Assembly (NCBI GenBank): GCA_010906935.1 | Contig: JAAFHC010000002.1 | Location: 1-54,564 of the forward strand | Source: Gelidibacter sp. | GTDB lineage: Bacteria; Bacteroidota; Bacteroidia; Flavobacteriales; Flavobacteriaceae | Reading direction: 5' to 3' | DNA length: 54,564 nucleotides | Shown: piece by piece, positions 1 through 8,138 of the stretch | How positions within the stretch are numbered: position 1 is the first letter of the stretch | Layout of the letters: each line of letters begins with the position of its first letter | Notes under the pieces: generated by a model | Told to the model about the DNA's origin: nothing | The model's input: the letters and a program-made list of their open reading frames with translations, nothing else | Databases searched by the model: none | Program-made: the position numbers and the translations under genes

Positions 1-68
1 GCTTGAATAAGCTTATGTTAATTGTTCTTCAAAACATAATTTTGATAAGCTTATTTCATAGCAATTTT

Positions 69-94
69 CCCCACCTCACCTGAGGTGGGGTTTT
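69..94. terminator. Strong hairpin terminator at the window start
   Basis: Arms CCCCACCTCA and TGAGGTGGGG are perfectly complementary, separated by two bases and followed by TTTT, which is a standard intrinsic terminator. It most likely ends a transcription unit entering from the left and insulates the transketolase operon. It could also act on a minus-strand transcript. Confidence 0.8.
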
Positions 95-122
95 ATTTGT
101 TTTGGTGTTCGTGGATGTTTAA
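91..122. repeat. Dispersed repeat, left copy, also found at the right end of the window
   Basis: The stretch beginning TTTTATTTGTTTTGGTGTTC recurs with few mismatches near 53494-53525 and 53584-53615, where it lies just downstream of the DnaC-like ATPase gene. On the minus strand here, a short open frame (176 down to 123) ends in SDKRK-stop, at the same place relative to the repeat as the DKRQ-stop of the ATPase. The left copy may therefore be the 3' end of a related gene. This rests on alignment by eye. Confidence 0.5.
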
Positions 123-309
123 TTATTTACGTTTATCGGAAACTTCATTCAACTCTTGATATTCTTTATTAGTTCTTTTTTATATTTTAAAAAATTAGGA
201 ACGAACATTATTCATAATGCTTATAAACACTTCTAGTAATAAATGGTGCTTTTGTCCGAAGGAAAAATCAGTTTTTTCATATCTTTTATGGTTTTAATAT
301 ATTTTTATA
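123..309. other. Gene-poor leader upstream of tkt
   Basis: No complete gene is visible. The minus strand has a short C-terminal-looking frame at 123-176 (see the repeat entry). The rest is AT-rich with stops in all frames. The functional part of the long tkt upstream region appears to be the -7 box and operator at 310-337. The 138 bases between the operator and the tkt start hold no recognised element. Confidence 0.5.
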
Positions 310-317
310 TATATTTG
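310..317 (+). promoter_or_regulatory. Bacteroidota -7 box of the tkt-tal operon
   Basis: TATATTTG matches the Bacteroidota -7 consensus TAnnTTTG exactly and ends two bases before an AraR-type operator. The transcription start would fall inside the operator, as expected for repression by steric block. No clear -33 TTG is present, so the promoter may be weak or use a degenerate upstream element. Confidence 0.55.
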
Positions 318-318
318 C

Positions 319-337
319 AAGTGTAAAATAAACACTT
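319..337. promoter_or_regulatory. AraR-type operator upstream of tkt-tal
   Basis: AAGTGT and ACACTT form perfect 6-bp inverted arms around a 7-bp AT-only spacer. The same 19-bp architecture appears at 4013, 4079, 10207, 19089 and 19112, always upstream of arabinose-related genes or araR. Placing pentose-phosphate genes under this site makes metabolic sense, because araBDA delivers xylulose 5-phosphate. Confidence 0.7.
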
Positions 338-476
338 ATAATTAATGTAGCGGTTAGTTAAACCTATTTGCTAGAAAATTAAGTTGTTAACAAATTAATA
401 ATTCTACGGATTATCAAAAAAACATAAGAGATGATTAATAGCATTCTTATTATAAAAAAATTTAAATGAAACAAAC

Positions 477-2513
477 ATGAAGAAAACAATGGATCAGTTA
501 GCAGCCGATAATATAAGAGCATTGGCTATTTCAATGGTAGAAAAAGCAAATTCTGGTCATCCGGGTGGTCCAATGGGTGGGGCAGACTTTATGCATATTT
601 TATATTCAGAATATTTAAATTTTGATCCGACGGAAATGGATTGGGCTTTTAGAGATCGTTTCTTTATGGATGCAGGGCATTTATCAGCATTAATCTATGC
701 ACAATACTATTTGTTAGGGAAATATAAAAAAGAAGATCTTCAACAGTTCAGGCAATGGGGATCTGTAACTCCGGGACATCCTGAAGTTGATGTGTTAAGA
801 GGAATTGAAAACACTTCCGGACCTTTAGGTCAGGGACATACTATGGGTGTTGGAGCCGCAATTGGCGCAAAATTTTTGAGTGCCCGATTTAAAGGTGTGT
901 TTGACCACAAAATAATTGGTTTTATCTCAGATGGAGGTGTTCAGGAAGAAATTTCGCAAGGCTCTGGAAGAATAGCAGGGCATTTAGGATTGAACAACTT
1001 TATTATGTTTTATGATTCCAACGATGTGCAACTTTCTTCCATGACAGATGAAGTGACTTCTGAAGATACCGCTAAGAAATATGAAGCTTGGGGCTGGAAG
1101 GTAATCACGATTGATGGTCATAGTCACGCTGAAATTAGAAAAGCTTTGAATTATGCTTATCAGGAATTGGAAAAGCCAACATTAATCATTGGTAAAACAA
1201 TTATGGGGAAAGGATGTGTCACTTCAAACGGCGATATGTATGAAGGTCATTGTGAATTACATGGAAAACCACTAGGCGATACCGGAGCAGATTACGAAAA
1301 AACATTGTTGAATTTGAGTGCAGATCCAAAAAATCCATTTGATATTTATGAGAAAGTTAAGGCCTATTACGACAAAGTACTGATTAGAAAAACTGAAGAA
1401 TCGGCCAAAAAGAAATTAAAAATTGAGCGTTGGAAAGAAGAAAACCCTGCATTGAATGAAAAAATGAAGCGGTTTTTATCAGGAAAGCTGCCTGAATTGG
1501 ATTTTGGCAAGATTGAACATAAACCCAATATTGCTTCAAGAGAAGCATCGGCCAATGTCCTAGCATATTTGGCAACGCAAGTGGAAAACATGATTGTTTC
1601 TTCGGCAGACTTATCTAACAGTGATAAGACAGATGGATTTCTTAAGAAATCATCCGTTTTGAAAAAAAATGATTTTAGTGGTGCATTTTTGCAGGCAGGT
1701 GTTGCAGAACTTTCCATGGCAGCAATCGCAAACGGAATTGCTCTTCACGGAGGCGTTATTCCTGTAGTGGCAACATTTTTTGTGTTTTCTGATTATATGA
1801 AACCGGCGATAAGGTTAGGGGCAATTCAGGAACTTCCTGTAAAATATGTTTGGACCCATGATGCTTTTCGTGTTGGTGAAGACGGACCAACGCACCAACC
1901 TGTTGAGCAAGAAGCACAGATTCGTTTATTAGAGAAAGTTAAAAATCATTCAGGAAACCAAAGTTTTCTGACCTTGCGTCCGGCAGATTCAGCAGAAACA
2001 GCCGTTGCCTGGAGTATGGCTATGGATAATACTAAAACCCCAACAGGTTTGATCCTTTCCAGACAAGGTATAAAGGACATTCTTGCAATAGGAAGCACAA
2101 GATATGATGAGGCAACGCTGGCGAAAAAAGGCGGGTACTTAGTTAAAGAAACCAAAAATCCTGACATTACTTTAATCGCAAACGGTTCGGAAGTTTCTAC
2201 GCTTATGGATGCCGCAGACATCCTTGAAAATAGCGAAAATATCAACATTAATGTCGCCTCAATTATATCGGAAGGCTTGTTTAAACAACAACCTAAAACC
2301 TACCAAGAAAGCATTATACCAAAAGGTAAACCTGTTTTTGGACTTACCGCTGGGCTTCCAGTTAATTTGGAAGGTTTGATAGGAGACAGTGGAAAAATTG
2401 TGGGATTGGATCATTTTGGGTATTCGGCACCAGCTACGGTTTTAGATGAAAAATTTGGGTTTACACCAAAACAGGTTGCCGCAGAAATTTTCAAATATTT
2501 GAAAGCATATTAA
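477..2513 (+). CDS. tkt: Transketolase
   Basis: Cytoplasmic thiamine-diphosphate enzyme that moves two-carbon ketol units between pentose, erythrose, triose and hexose phosphates. At 678 residues it has normal length. Visible family motifs are SGHPGG (about 26-31), GPLGQG (115-120), the diphosphate-binding SDGG region (151-154) with a following Asn, and the cofactor-activating Glu near 411 in AGVAELSM. The ATG at 477 has an A-rich leader and no Shine-Dalgarno sequence, as usual in this phylum. It is followed after 23 bases by transaldolase, so the two probably form one operon. The AraR-type operator upstream indicates induction with arabinose. Here it would process xylulose 5-phosphate made by AraA, AraB and AraD. 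Confidence 0.95.
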   Translation: MKKTMDQLAADNIRALAISMVEKANSGHPGGPMGGADFMHILYSEYLNFDPTEMDWAFRDRFFMDAGHLSALIYAQYYLLGKYKKEDLQQFRQWGSVTPGHPEVDVLRGIENTSGPLGQGHTMGVGAAIGAKFLSARFKGVFDHKIIGFISDGGVQEEISQGSGRIAGHLGLNNFIMFYDSNDVQLSSMTDEVTSEDTAKKYEAWGWKVITIDGHSHAEIRKALNYAYQELEKPTLIIGKTIMGKGCVTSNGDMYEGHCELHGKPLGDTGADYEKTLLNLSADPKNPFDIYEKVKAYYDKVLIRKTEESAKKKLKIERWKEENPALNEKMKRFLSGKLPELDFGKIEHKPNIASREASANVLAYLATQVENMIVSSADLSNSDKTDGFLKKSSVLKKNDFSGAFLQAGVAELSMAAIANGIALHGGVIPVVATFFVFSDYMKPAIRLGAIQELPVKYVWTHDAFRVGEDGPTHQPVEQEAQIRLLEKVKNHSGNQSFLTLRPADSAETAVAWSMAMDNTKTPTGLILSRQGIKDILAIGSTRYDEATLAKKGGYLVKETKNPDITLIANGSEVSTLMDAADILENSENININVASIISEGLFKQQPKTYQESIIPKGKPVFGLTAGLPVNLEGLIGDSGKIVGLDHFGYSAPATVLDEKFGFTPKQVAAEIFKYLKAY

Positions 2514-2536
2514 TCAACATTTAAAAATAGAAATAC

Positions 2537-3193
2537 ATGAAATTTTTTATCGATACAGCGAATTTATCAGACATTAAAGAAGCGTACGCTTTGGGCGTAT
2601 TAGACGGAGTAACCACAAATCCGTCTTTAATGGCTAAAGAAGGCATTACAGGAGAAAGCAATATCATCAACCATTATTTAAAAATTTGTGAATTGGTAGA
2701 TGGCGATGTGAGTGCCGAAGTAATCTCAACGAATTTTGAAGGCATGGTCTCCGAAGGAGAAAAATTGGCGGGTTTGCATCCTCAAATAGTCGTAAAAATT
2801 CCTATGATTAAAGACGGCATAAAAGCCATAAAATATTTTTCAGATAAGGGAATAAGAACCAATTGCACTTTGGTATTTTCTGCCGGACAGGCATTATTGG
2901 CGGCTAAAGCAGGCGCAACCTATGTTTCTCCTTTTATTGGAAGATTGGATGATATTTCAACAGACGGACTGAAATTGATTGAGGAAATTAGGTTGATTTA
3001 TGACAATTATGGTTATGAAACACAAATTTTGGCAGCATCAGTGCGACATGTCATGCACATTATGAATTGCGCGCAAATTGGAGCAGATGTGATTACGGCA
3101 CCATTAAGCGCCATTGAAGGTTTATTGAAACATCCGCTTACCGATAGTGGATTGGCAACTTTTTTAGCTGATTACAATAAAGGAAATAAATAA
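2537..3193 (+). CDS. tal: Transaldolase, small TalC/MipB type
   Basis: A 218-residue class I aldolase-fold protein of the short transaldolase family. It opens with [13 protein letters not shown] and carries [13 protein letters not shown] (about 24-36), and the Schiff-base lysine is expected in the VVKIPM strand. It transfers a dihydroxyacetone unit between sedoheptulose 7-phosphate and glyceraldehyde 3-phosphate. The same fold includes fructose-6-phosphate aldolases, and sequence alone does not fully separate the two. Pairing with transketolase and the arabinose operator favours transaldolase. The gene follows tkt by 23 bases and ends at a bidirectional terminator. Confidence 0.9.
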   Translation: MKFFIDTANLSDIKEAYALGVLDGVTTNPSLMAKEGITGESNIINHYLKICELVDGDVSAEVISTNFEGMVSEGEKLAGLHPQIVVKIPMIKDGIKAIKYFSDKGIRTNCTLVFSAGQALLAAKAGATYVSPFIGRLDDISTDGLKLIEEIRLIYDNYGYETQILAASVRHVMHIMNCAQIGADVITAPLSAIEGLLKHPLTDSGLATFLADYNKGNK

Positions 3194-3208
3194 AAAAATA
3201 CAGGCATA

Positions 3209-3244
3209 AAAATTCCCCTTTAAATCAAATTAAAGGGGAATTTT
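3209..3244. terminator. Bidirectional terminator between tal and araR
   Basis: Fifteen-base complementary arms (AAAATTCCCCTTTAA and its complement) flank a six-base loop. There is an A-run before and a T-run after, so the hairpin can stop both the tkt-tal transcript and the convergent araR transcript. Confidence 0.85.
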
Positions 3245-3260
3245 GTATAAGGGTGAACGC

Positions 3261-3950
3261 TTAAAGATTTAAAGAAAAATTTTGAGATGATTTTTCCTCA
3301 TATTTTTCCTGATCAAACTTGTACAAATAAGATCCTTTTCTCGAAGACATCATATCTTTCTCTTCGAGTTTTACTAAAACATCCAAAGAATTAATTTTGC
3401 TGATGAAATTTCTTTTGTCAAGCTTTTTGTCTAAAATGGCCTCATATAATTTTTGGAGTTGGCGCATGGTGAATTTTTCAGGTAGTAGTTCGAACCCAAT
3501 TGGTTTTGTTGCAGTCCTGTAACGCAATCTTTTAATAGCACGTCTTACCATTTGGTCGTGGTCAAAAATTAATTTTGGTGCATTATCAACGCTGAACCAT
3601 TTTGCGTCATAATCCTGATTTAATTCCTCAGTATGATTTTCAACATTAATTAAGGCATAATAGGCTACTGAGATTGTTCTTTCAACCGGGTCACGATCAA
3701 CTTCACTAAAGGCGTATAATTGTTCCATATAAATATCGTGGAAACCAGTAAGGTGATTTAATATTCTGGTCGCGGCTTCATTTAGATTTTCACTTCTTTT
3801 TAAAAATCCCCCTATCAAAGACCACTTGCCCTTTTCAGGTTCAAAATCTCTTTTAATCAACAATATCTTTAAATCATCTTTGTCAAATCCAAAAATAATA
3901 CAATCCACTGCCAGTAAAACTTTGTCCTCAGTTTTGTAACTGTTTAACAT
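3261..3950 (-). CDS. araR: AraR, Nudix-type transcriptional regulator of arabinose use
   Basis: A 229-residue protein with an N-terminal Nudix-like fold (about 10-140) and a C-terminal winged-helix region (about 150-220). The Nudix signature is degenerate: GGFLKRSENLNEAATRILNH keeps the glycines but lacks the REUxEE catalytic residues, so it is probably a sugar sensor and not a hydrolase. This architecture matches the Nudix-related AraR described for Bacteroides, which represses arabinose genes and is released by L-arabinose. It is transcribed divergently from the first GH51 gene, with two operator-like repeats in the shared intergenic region, suggesting autoregulation. Target genes inferred from operators are tkt-tal, GH51-GH127-GH51, araBDA-galM-symporter and susCD. 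Confidence 0.88.
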   Translation of the reverse strand: MLNSYKTEDKVLLAVDCIIFGFDKDDLKILLIKRDFEPEKGKWSLIGGFLKRSENLNEAATRILNHLTGFHDIYMEQLYAFSEVDRDPVERTISVAYYALINVENHTEELNQDYDAKWFSVDNAPKLIFDHDQMVRRAIKRLRYRTATKPIGFELLPEKFTMRQLQKLYEAILDKKLDKRNFISKINSLDVLVKLEEKDMMSSRKGSYLYKFDQEKYEEKSSQNFSLNL

Positions 3951-4012
3951 GTTTCTAATTTTTCGTCGAAGATATATAAAATTTTCATAATTTAAAGTAC
4001 TGTTTTTTTTAT

Positions 4013-4031
4013 AAGTGTTAAATTAACATTT
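4013..4031. promoter_or_regulatory. AraR-type operator, araR-proximal copy
   Basis: AAGTGT-N7-ACATTT, one arm mismatch from perfect symmetry. It lies 62 bp upstream of the araR start codon and 66 bp from the second site, so it is well placed for autoregulation of araR. Confidence 0.6.
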
Positions 4032-4078
4032 TTTTTAGAAAAAAATTAGGATATGTGAATTTAATTTAATTATTTTAC

Positions 4079-4097
4079 AAATGTAAAACAAACACTT
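4079..4097. promoter_or_regulatory. AraR-type operator for the first GH51 unit
   Basis: AAATGT-N7-ACACTT, directly after a TATTTTAC sequence (4071-4078) that could serve as a degenerate -7 box. The spacing copies that at tkt. The first thing downstream is a SusD remnant, so this operator probably once drove a susCD pair that has since been deleted. Confidence 0.65.
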
Positions 4098-4218
4098 ATT
4101 AAGTAATTTAAATGAAATTAGTATGATGGCAACCAAACAATTATTTTTTAATTACAAATTGTTTTTGACAAAAAGTTCGTAAATTGGTTGGTTATCATCC
4201 AAATTGGATTGCTTAAAA

Positions 4219-4308
4219 TCAAGAGATAATGAATTCAGTACTTATTCACCTGGAAGAGAATATTTTCCAATTCCTCAACTTGAAATGGATAATACCCCAG
4301 GTTATTAA
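4219..4308 (+). pseudogene. C-terminal remnant of a SusD-like lipoprotein gene
   Basis: In one open frame the DNA reads FSTYSPGREYFPIPQLEM and ends NTPGY-stop. FPIPQ followed by a short tail ending in PGY is the hallmark C-terminus of SusD/RagB proteins, and the intact SusD in this window ends QQNPGY. No start codon or N-terminal portion is present. A susC-susD pair was therefore probably deleted between the operator at 4079 and the GH51 gene. The hairpin that follows (4344-4378) sits where PUL operons often carry a post-susD hairpin. Confidence 0.72.
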
Positions 4309-4342
4309 TATAGATTGTTAATTAGATTGAGTTAATTAAATT

Positions 4343-4379
4343 TATTATATGGCAAGCATTAAAAACTTGCCATATAATA
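4343..4379 (+). promoter_or_regulatory. Intercistronic hairpin before the first GH51
   Basis: Arms ATTATATGGCAAG and CTTGCCATATAAT pair perfectly around a nine-base loop, 17 bases before the GH51 start. There is no T-run, so it is more likely an RNA-stability or partial-readthrough element than a strict terminator. The second, intact susD is also followed by a large hairpin (23788-23901). Confidence 0.6.
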
Positions 4380-4395
4380 TTAAAATTTTAAAGGA

Positions 4396-5955
4396 ATGAT
4401 AAACATAAGTCAATCAATTTTAACAGTATTATTAGTTTTTACCTTTGGGAATCAACATATCTATTCACAGGATAATACTAAATTTCTTACAATTAAAAAT
4501 GACGAATCAGCTCCTGTCATAAGCAAACATATTTATGGGCATTTTGCAGAGCATTTAGGGAGATGTATTTATGATGGTATTTATGTAGGAGAAAATAGTA
4601 GTATCCCAAATACTAATGGGGTTAGAAATGATATTATTGATGCTTTAAAAGAATTAAAAATACCTAATTTACGTTGGCCAGGAGGCTGTTTTGCAGACAC
4701 GTATCATTGGAAAGATGGTATTGGCCCAAAAGAAGACAGGCCAGCTATGGTAAACAGATGGTGGGGAGGAGTTACAGAAGACAATAGTTTTGGAACACAT
4801 GATTTTTTAAATTTATGTGAAGTACTAGGGACTGAACCGTACTTAGCAGCAAATGTAGGTAGTAGTACAATACAAGAATTTACAGAATACCTGCAATATG
4901 TAGGGCATAAAGAAGGAAGCCCAATGGCCGATTTAAGAAAGCAAAACGGAAGATCAGAACCGTGGAAGGTAACTTTTTGGGGAGTTGGTAATGAGATGTG
5001 GGGCTGTGGTGGAAATATGACACCAGAATATTATTCAAATTTATATAAACAATACGCCACTTTTATGACGGATTGGACGAATAGTGATGGTATGTTTAGA
5101 ATTGCTTCGGGAGCAAATACAGCAGATTACCATTGGACTGAGGTTTTAATGCGCGATATTCCAAAAAACTTAATTGAAGGCGTAGCTCTTCACTCTTATT
5201 CATTTGTAAAATGGGAAAATAAAGGTTCTGCAACCAAATTTAATGAAGAACAATATTTTTCGACCATGCAAACTGTTCTAAAAATGGAAGAATTGGTTTC
5301 AAAGCATTCTGCCATTATGGACAAATATGATCCTGAAAATAAAATTGCGCTCATAGTAGATGAATGGGGAGGATGGTATGATGTTGAAGAAGGGACTAAT
5401 CCCGGATTTTTATATCAGCAAAACACCATGAGAGATGCTATGATAGCCGGTACAACATTGAATATTTTTAACAATCACAGCAAAAGAGTAAAAATGGCTA
5501 ACCTTGCACAAACAGTAAATGTTTTGCAAGCAGTTATATTAACTGAAGGAGATAAAATGATCCTTACACCTACTTACCATGTGATGAAAATGTATAACGT
5601 GCATCAAGATGCTCAGTTATTGCCTATTATATTTGATGCTCCAGTATATACTTATAATAGTGAATCACTTCCTGCAATATCTGCTTCGGCTTCAAAAGAT
5701 AAAAATGGATTGGTTCATATTTCATTGGTAAATATCGATTCAAAAAAAGAAAACAAAATTGAAATTGATATTAGCAATCTTTACATTAAAAAAATTAGTG
5801 GTACAATCTTGACTTCAAAAAATTTACAAGACTATAATACATTTGATAATACAGAAAAAATTCAACCTAAAGACTTTAAGAATTTTAAAGTCAAAAAGGG
5901 GATTCTTGAAATAATTTTACCTCCTTTTTCTGTTGTAATGTTAGAAGGAAAATAA
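4396..5955 (+). CDS. GH51 alpha-L-arabinofuranosidase, short form
   Basis: A secreted 519-residue retaining glycosidase. A signal peptide of about 25 residues ends near HIYSQ. The GH51 (beta/alpha)8 domain shows LRWPGGCFADTYHWKDGIGP, the acid/base Glu200 in GVGNEMWG, and the nucleophile Glu323 in VDEWGGW. A C-terminal beta-sandwich follows. It should release alpha-linked L-arabinofuranose from arabinan, arabinoxylan or arabinogalactan side chains. It leads a co-directional run with GH127 and a second GH51. The upstream AraR-type operator and SusD remnant imply it was once the third gene of a susCD operon. Confidence 0.93.
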   Translation: MINISQSILTVLLVFTFGNQHIYSQDNTKFLTIKNDESAPVISKHIYGHFAEHLGRCIYDGIYVGENSSIPNTNGVRNDIIDALKELKIPNLRWPGGCFADTYHWKDGIGPKEDRPAMVNRWWGGVTEDNSFGTHDFLNLCEVLGTEPYLAANVGSSTIQEFTEYLQYVGHKEGSPMADLRKQNGRSEPWKVTFWGVGNEMWGCGGNMTPEYYSNLYKQYATFMTDWTNSDGMFRIASGANTADYHWTEVLMRDIPKNLIEGVALHSYSFVKWENKGSATKFNEEQYFSTMQTVLKMEELVSKHSAIMDKYDPENKIALIVDEWGGWYDVEEGTNPGFLYQQNTMRDAMIAGTTLNIFNNHSKRVKMANLAQTVNVLQAVILTEGDKMILTPTYHVMKMYNVHQDAQLLPIIFDAPVYTYNSESLPAISASASKDKNGLVHISLVNIDSKKENKIEIDISNLYIKKISGTILTSKNLQDYNTFDNTEKIQPKDFKNFKVKKGILEIILPPFSVVMLEGK

Positions 5956-5969
5956 AATATTAAATACCA

Positions 5970-6101
5970 ATGAAAAAACCTAATTTCATATTAAAAAACA
6001 CCTTATTTAGTTTAATTTTCTTATTGATATATTCAATGAATAGTTGCTCGGAAAAAAAATACATAAAAAAATTGATTATTATGGAAATCAAATATTTCTA
6101 A
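5970..6101 (+). pseudogene. Truncated lipoprotein leader
   Basis: A 43-codon frame starts MKKPNFILKNTLF, runs through a hydrophobic stretch and reaches a lipobox-like SMNSC, then ends after about 17 more residues. It looks like the secretion signal of a surface lipoprotein whose body has been lost between the GH51 and GH127 genes. It is too short to assign. A genuine small lipoprotein is possible but less likely. Confidence 0.45.
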
Positions 6102-6131
6102 AAATATAATTAACATTTTAAACCAAACACA

Positions 6132-8114
6132 ATGAAAAAACTAACTCTATTGTTATCAATAATTGGTTTTATAACTATTTTTAGTTGTAATAAGCCTTTT
6201 ACTTCTACTACTCCCTCAGTCAATGAGGAGGAGCAAAGCACTGGTTATAAAATTACTCCTGTAAACATTCGAAACGTTAAGCTAACAGATGAGTTTTGGC
6301 TGCCCATCATAAAAAGGGTTCAGGAAAAAACCATAGATTACGCTTTAAAAAAGTGTGAAGAAGAAGGTCGTTTTGATAATTTTTTAATTGCAGGCGGCAA
6401 AATGGAAGGCTCGGTAAAAGGCAAAATGCCTTTTGATGATTCTGACGTGTATAAAATTATAGAAGGCGCTTCAAATTCATTGATTAGTGCACCGAACAAA
6501 CAACTGGAAAAACTGTTGGATTCTCTAATAAATATTGTAAAAACAGGTCAGGAAGAAGATGGTTACCTGACTACATGGAGAACTATAAACCCTGCAAAAC
6601 CACCTGCAGAATGGGTTAAAGTTATTGAGGGTAAACGTTGGGAATCCTTATTTATGAGTCATGAATTGTATAATGCAGGTCATATGTACGAAGCTGCTGC
6701 GGTTCATTTTAAGGCAACTGGTAATAAAACCTTTTTAGACATAGCGCTAAAAAATGCGGATTTAATGGTTAGAACTTTTGGTGATGGAGAAGGTAAAATT
6801 CATGCAGTACCGGGGCATCAGATTATTGAAACAGGTTTGATAAAATTGTATCAAATCACTAAAAAAGAAGACTATTTAGCACTTGCAAAATACTTTTTAG
6901 ACAATAGAGGAAATCCAGAGAATCATGAGCTGTATGGACCCTATTCACAAGACCATATTCCTGTTGTAAACCAGGAAGAAGTTGTGGGTCATGCTGTTAG
7001 GGCGGTCTATATGTATGCCGGCATGACCGATATTGCAGCCATCAAAAAGGATACGACTTACTATAATGCAGTAATTAAGCTATGGGAAAATATGGTTAAT
7101 AAAAAAATGTACATTACCGGAGGTATAGGTGCAAGACATGAGGGTGAGGCTTTTGGAGAAAACTACGAATTGCCTAACCTTACAGCTTATAACGAAACAT
7201 GTGCTTCAATTGGTGATGTGTATTGGAATCATAGATTACATGGTTTATCCGGTAAGTCAGATTACTTTGATGTTATTGAACGCACCTTGTATAATGGGCT
7301 TATTTCAGGATTATCGTTAGATGGTGAACAATTTTTTTATCCTAACGCTTTGGAATCTGATGGAGTTTATAAATTTAACCAAGGAGCATGTACCCGTTCA
7401 GATTGGTTTGATTGCTCTTGTTGTCCAACAAACATCATTCGATTTATTCCTTCAATTCCCGGGTTGATATACTCTAAAACTAAAGATGCTGTTTATGTAA
7501 ATTTATATGCCTCAAATAATGCCTCTATAGCATTAGAAAATACTACTTTGGAAATTTCTCAAAAAACGGATTATCCTTGGAATGGCAAAGTTACCATTAC
7601 TGTTAACCCCAAAAAGGAATCTACATTTAGCATGAAATTCCGTGTGCCGGGTTGGGCAAAAAATCAGGTTTTACCAGGGGATTTATATAGCTATTTAGAG
7701 AATTCAAAAAATAAAGCAACTGTAACTGTTAACGGAGAAAATATTTCTACTCAAGAAGATCAAGGTTACCTTACGATCACCAGAAATTGGAAAAAGGGTG
7801 AAACTGTAGAGCTTGACTTTCCAATGGAAGTGAAAAAAGCGGTTACAAATGCTAAAGTTGAAGGGAATAAAGGTAAAGTAGCGCTGGAATATGGTCCAAT
7901 AGTGTATGCTATTGAAGAAGTTGACAATAAAAATTCTTTCGATAAAATTGTGATTTATGGCACCGATGTTTTTGAGGTTAAAAAAGAGGCCAATTTTTTG
8001 GGTGGCGTTAACACCATTAAAAATGAAAAATTTAAAGCCATACCATATTTTGTTTGGTCAAACAGAGGTGTTGGCAAAATGAAAGTTTGGCTAGATTATA
8101 AAATTAAAGAATAA
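6132..8114 (+). CDS. GH127 beta-L-arabinofuranosidase, lipoprotein
   Basis: A 660-residue DUF1680/GH127 enzyme with a lipoprotein signal (cysteine in TIFSCNK, about residue 19), so likely anchored at the cell envelope. The family's zinc-thiolate catalytic set is present: Glu339 in GEAF (acid/base), Glu355 and Cys357 in NETCAS, and Cys430-Cys431 in DCSCC, with Cys430 the expected nucleophile by alignment to Bifidobacterium HypBA1. A beta-sandwich domain follows (about 450-660). Family members release beta-1,2-linked L-arabinofuranose from hydroxyproline-bound oligoarabinosides, typical of extensins. The gene lies between two GH51 genes in the AraR-controlled unit. Confidence 0.92.
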   Translation: MKKLTLLLSIIGFITIFSCNKPFTSTTPSVNEEEQSTGYKITPVNIRNVKLTDEFWLPIIKRVQEKTIDYALKKCEEEGRFDNFLIAGGKMEGSVKGKMPFDDSDVYKIIEGASNSLISAPNKQLEKLLDSLINIVKTGQEEDGYLTTWRTINPAKPPAEWVKVIEGKRWESLFMSHELYNAGHMYEAAAVHFKATGNKTFLDIALKNADLMVRTFGDGEGKIHAVPGHQIIETGLIKLYQITKKEDYLALAKYFLDNRGNPENHELYGPYSQDHIPVVNQEEVVGHAVRAVYMYAGMTDIAAIKKDTTYYNAVIKLWENMVNKKMYITGGIGARHEGEAFGENYELPNLTAYNETCASIGDVYWNHRLHGLSGKSDYFDVIERTLYNGLISGLSLDGEQFFYPNALESDGVYKFNQGACTRSDWFDCSCCPTNIIRFIPSIPGLIYSKTKDAVYVNLYASNNASIALENTTLEISQKTDYPWNGKVTITVNPKKESTFSMKFRVPGWAKNQVLPGDLYSYLENSKNKATVTVNGENISTQEDQGYLTITRNWKKGETVELDFPMEVKKAVTNAKVEGNKGKVALEYGPIVYAIEEVDNKNSFDKIVIYGTDVFEVKKEANFLGGVNTIKNEKFKAIPYFVWSNRGVGKMKVWLDYKIKE

Positions 8115-8138
8115 TTAAAAATAAAATATTTCAACAAA

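Noticed and set aside
8-58. Inverted AATAAGCTTAT repeats at the very start of the window
   Set aside because: Short, AT-rich and cut off from their context by the window edge; the adjacent G/C-rich hairpin at 69-94 explains termination.
1367-1717. Minus-strand open frames inside tkt
   Set aside because: They lie antisense to a complete, well-conserved transketolase and show no recognisable motif.
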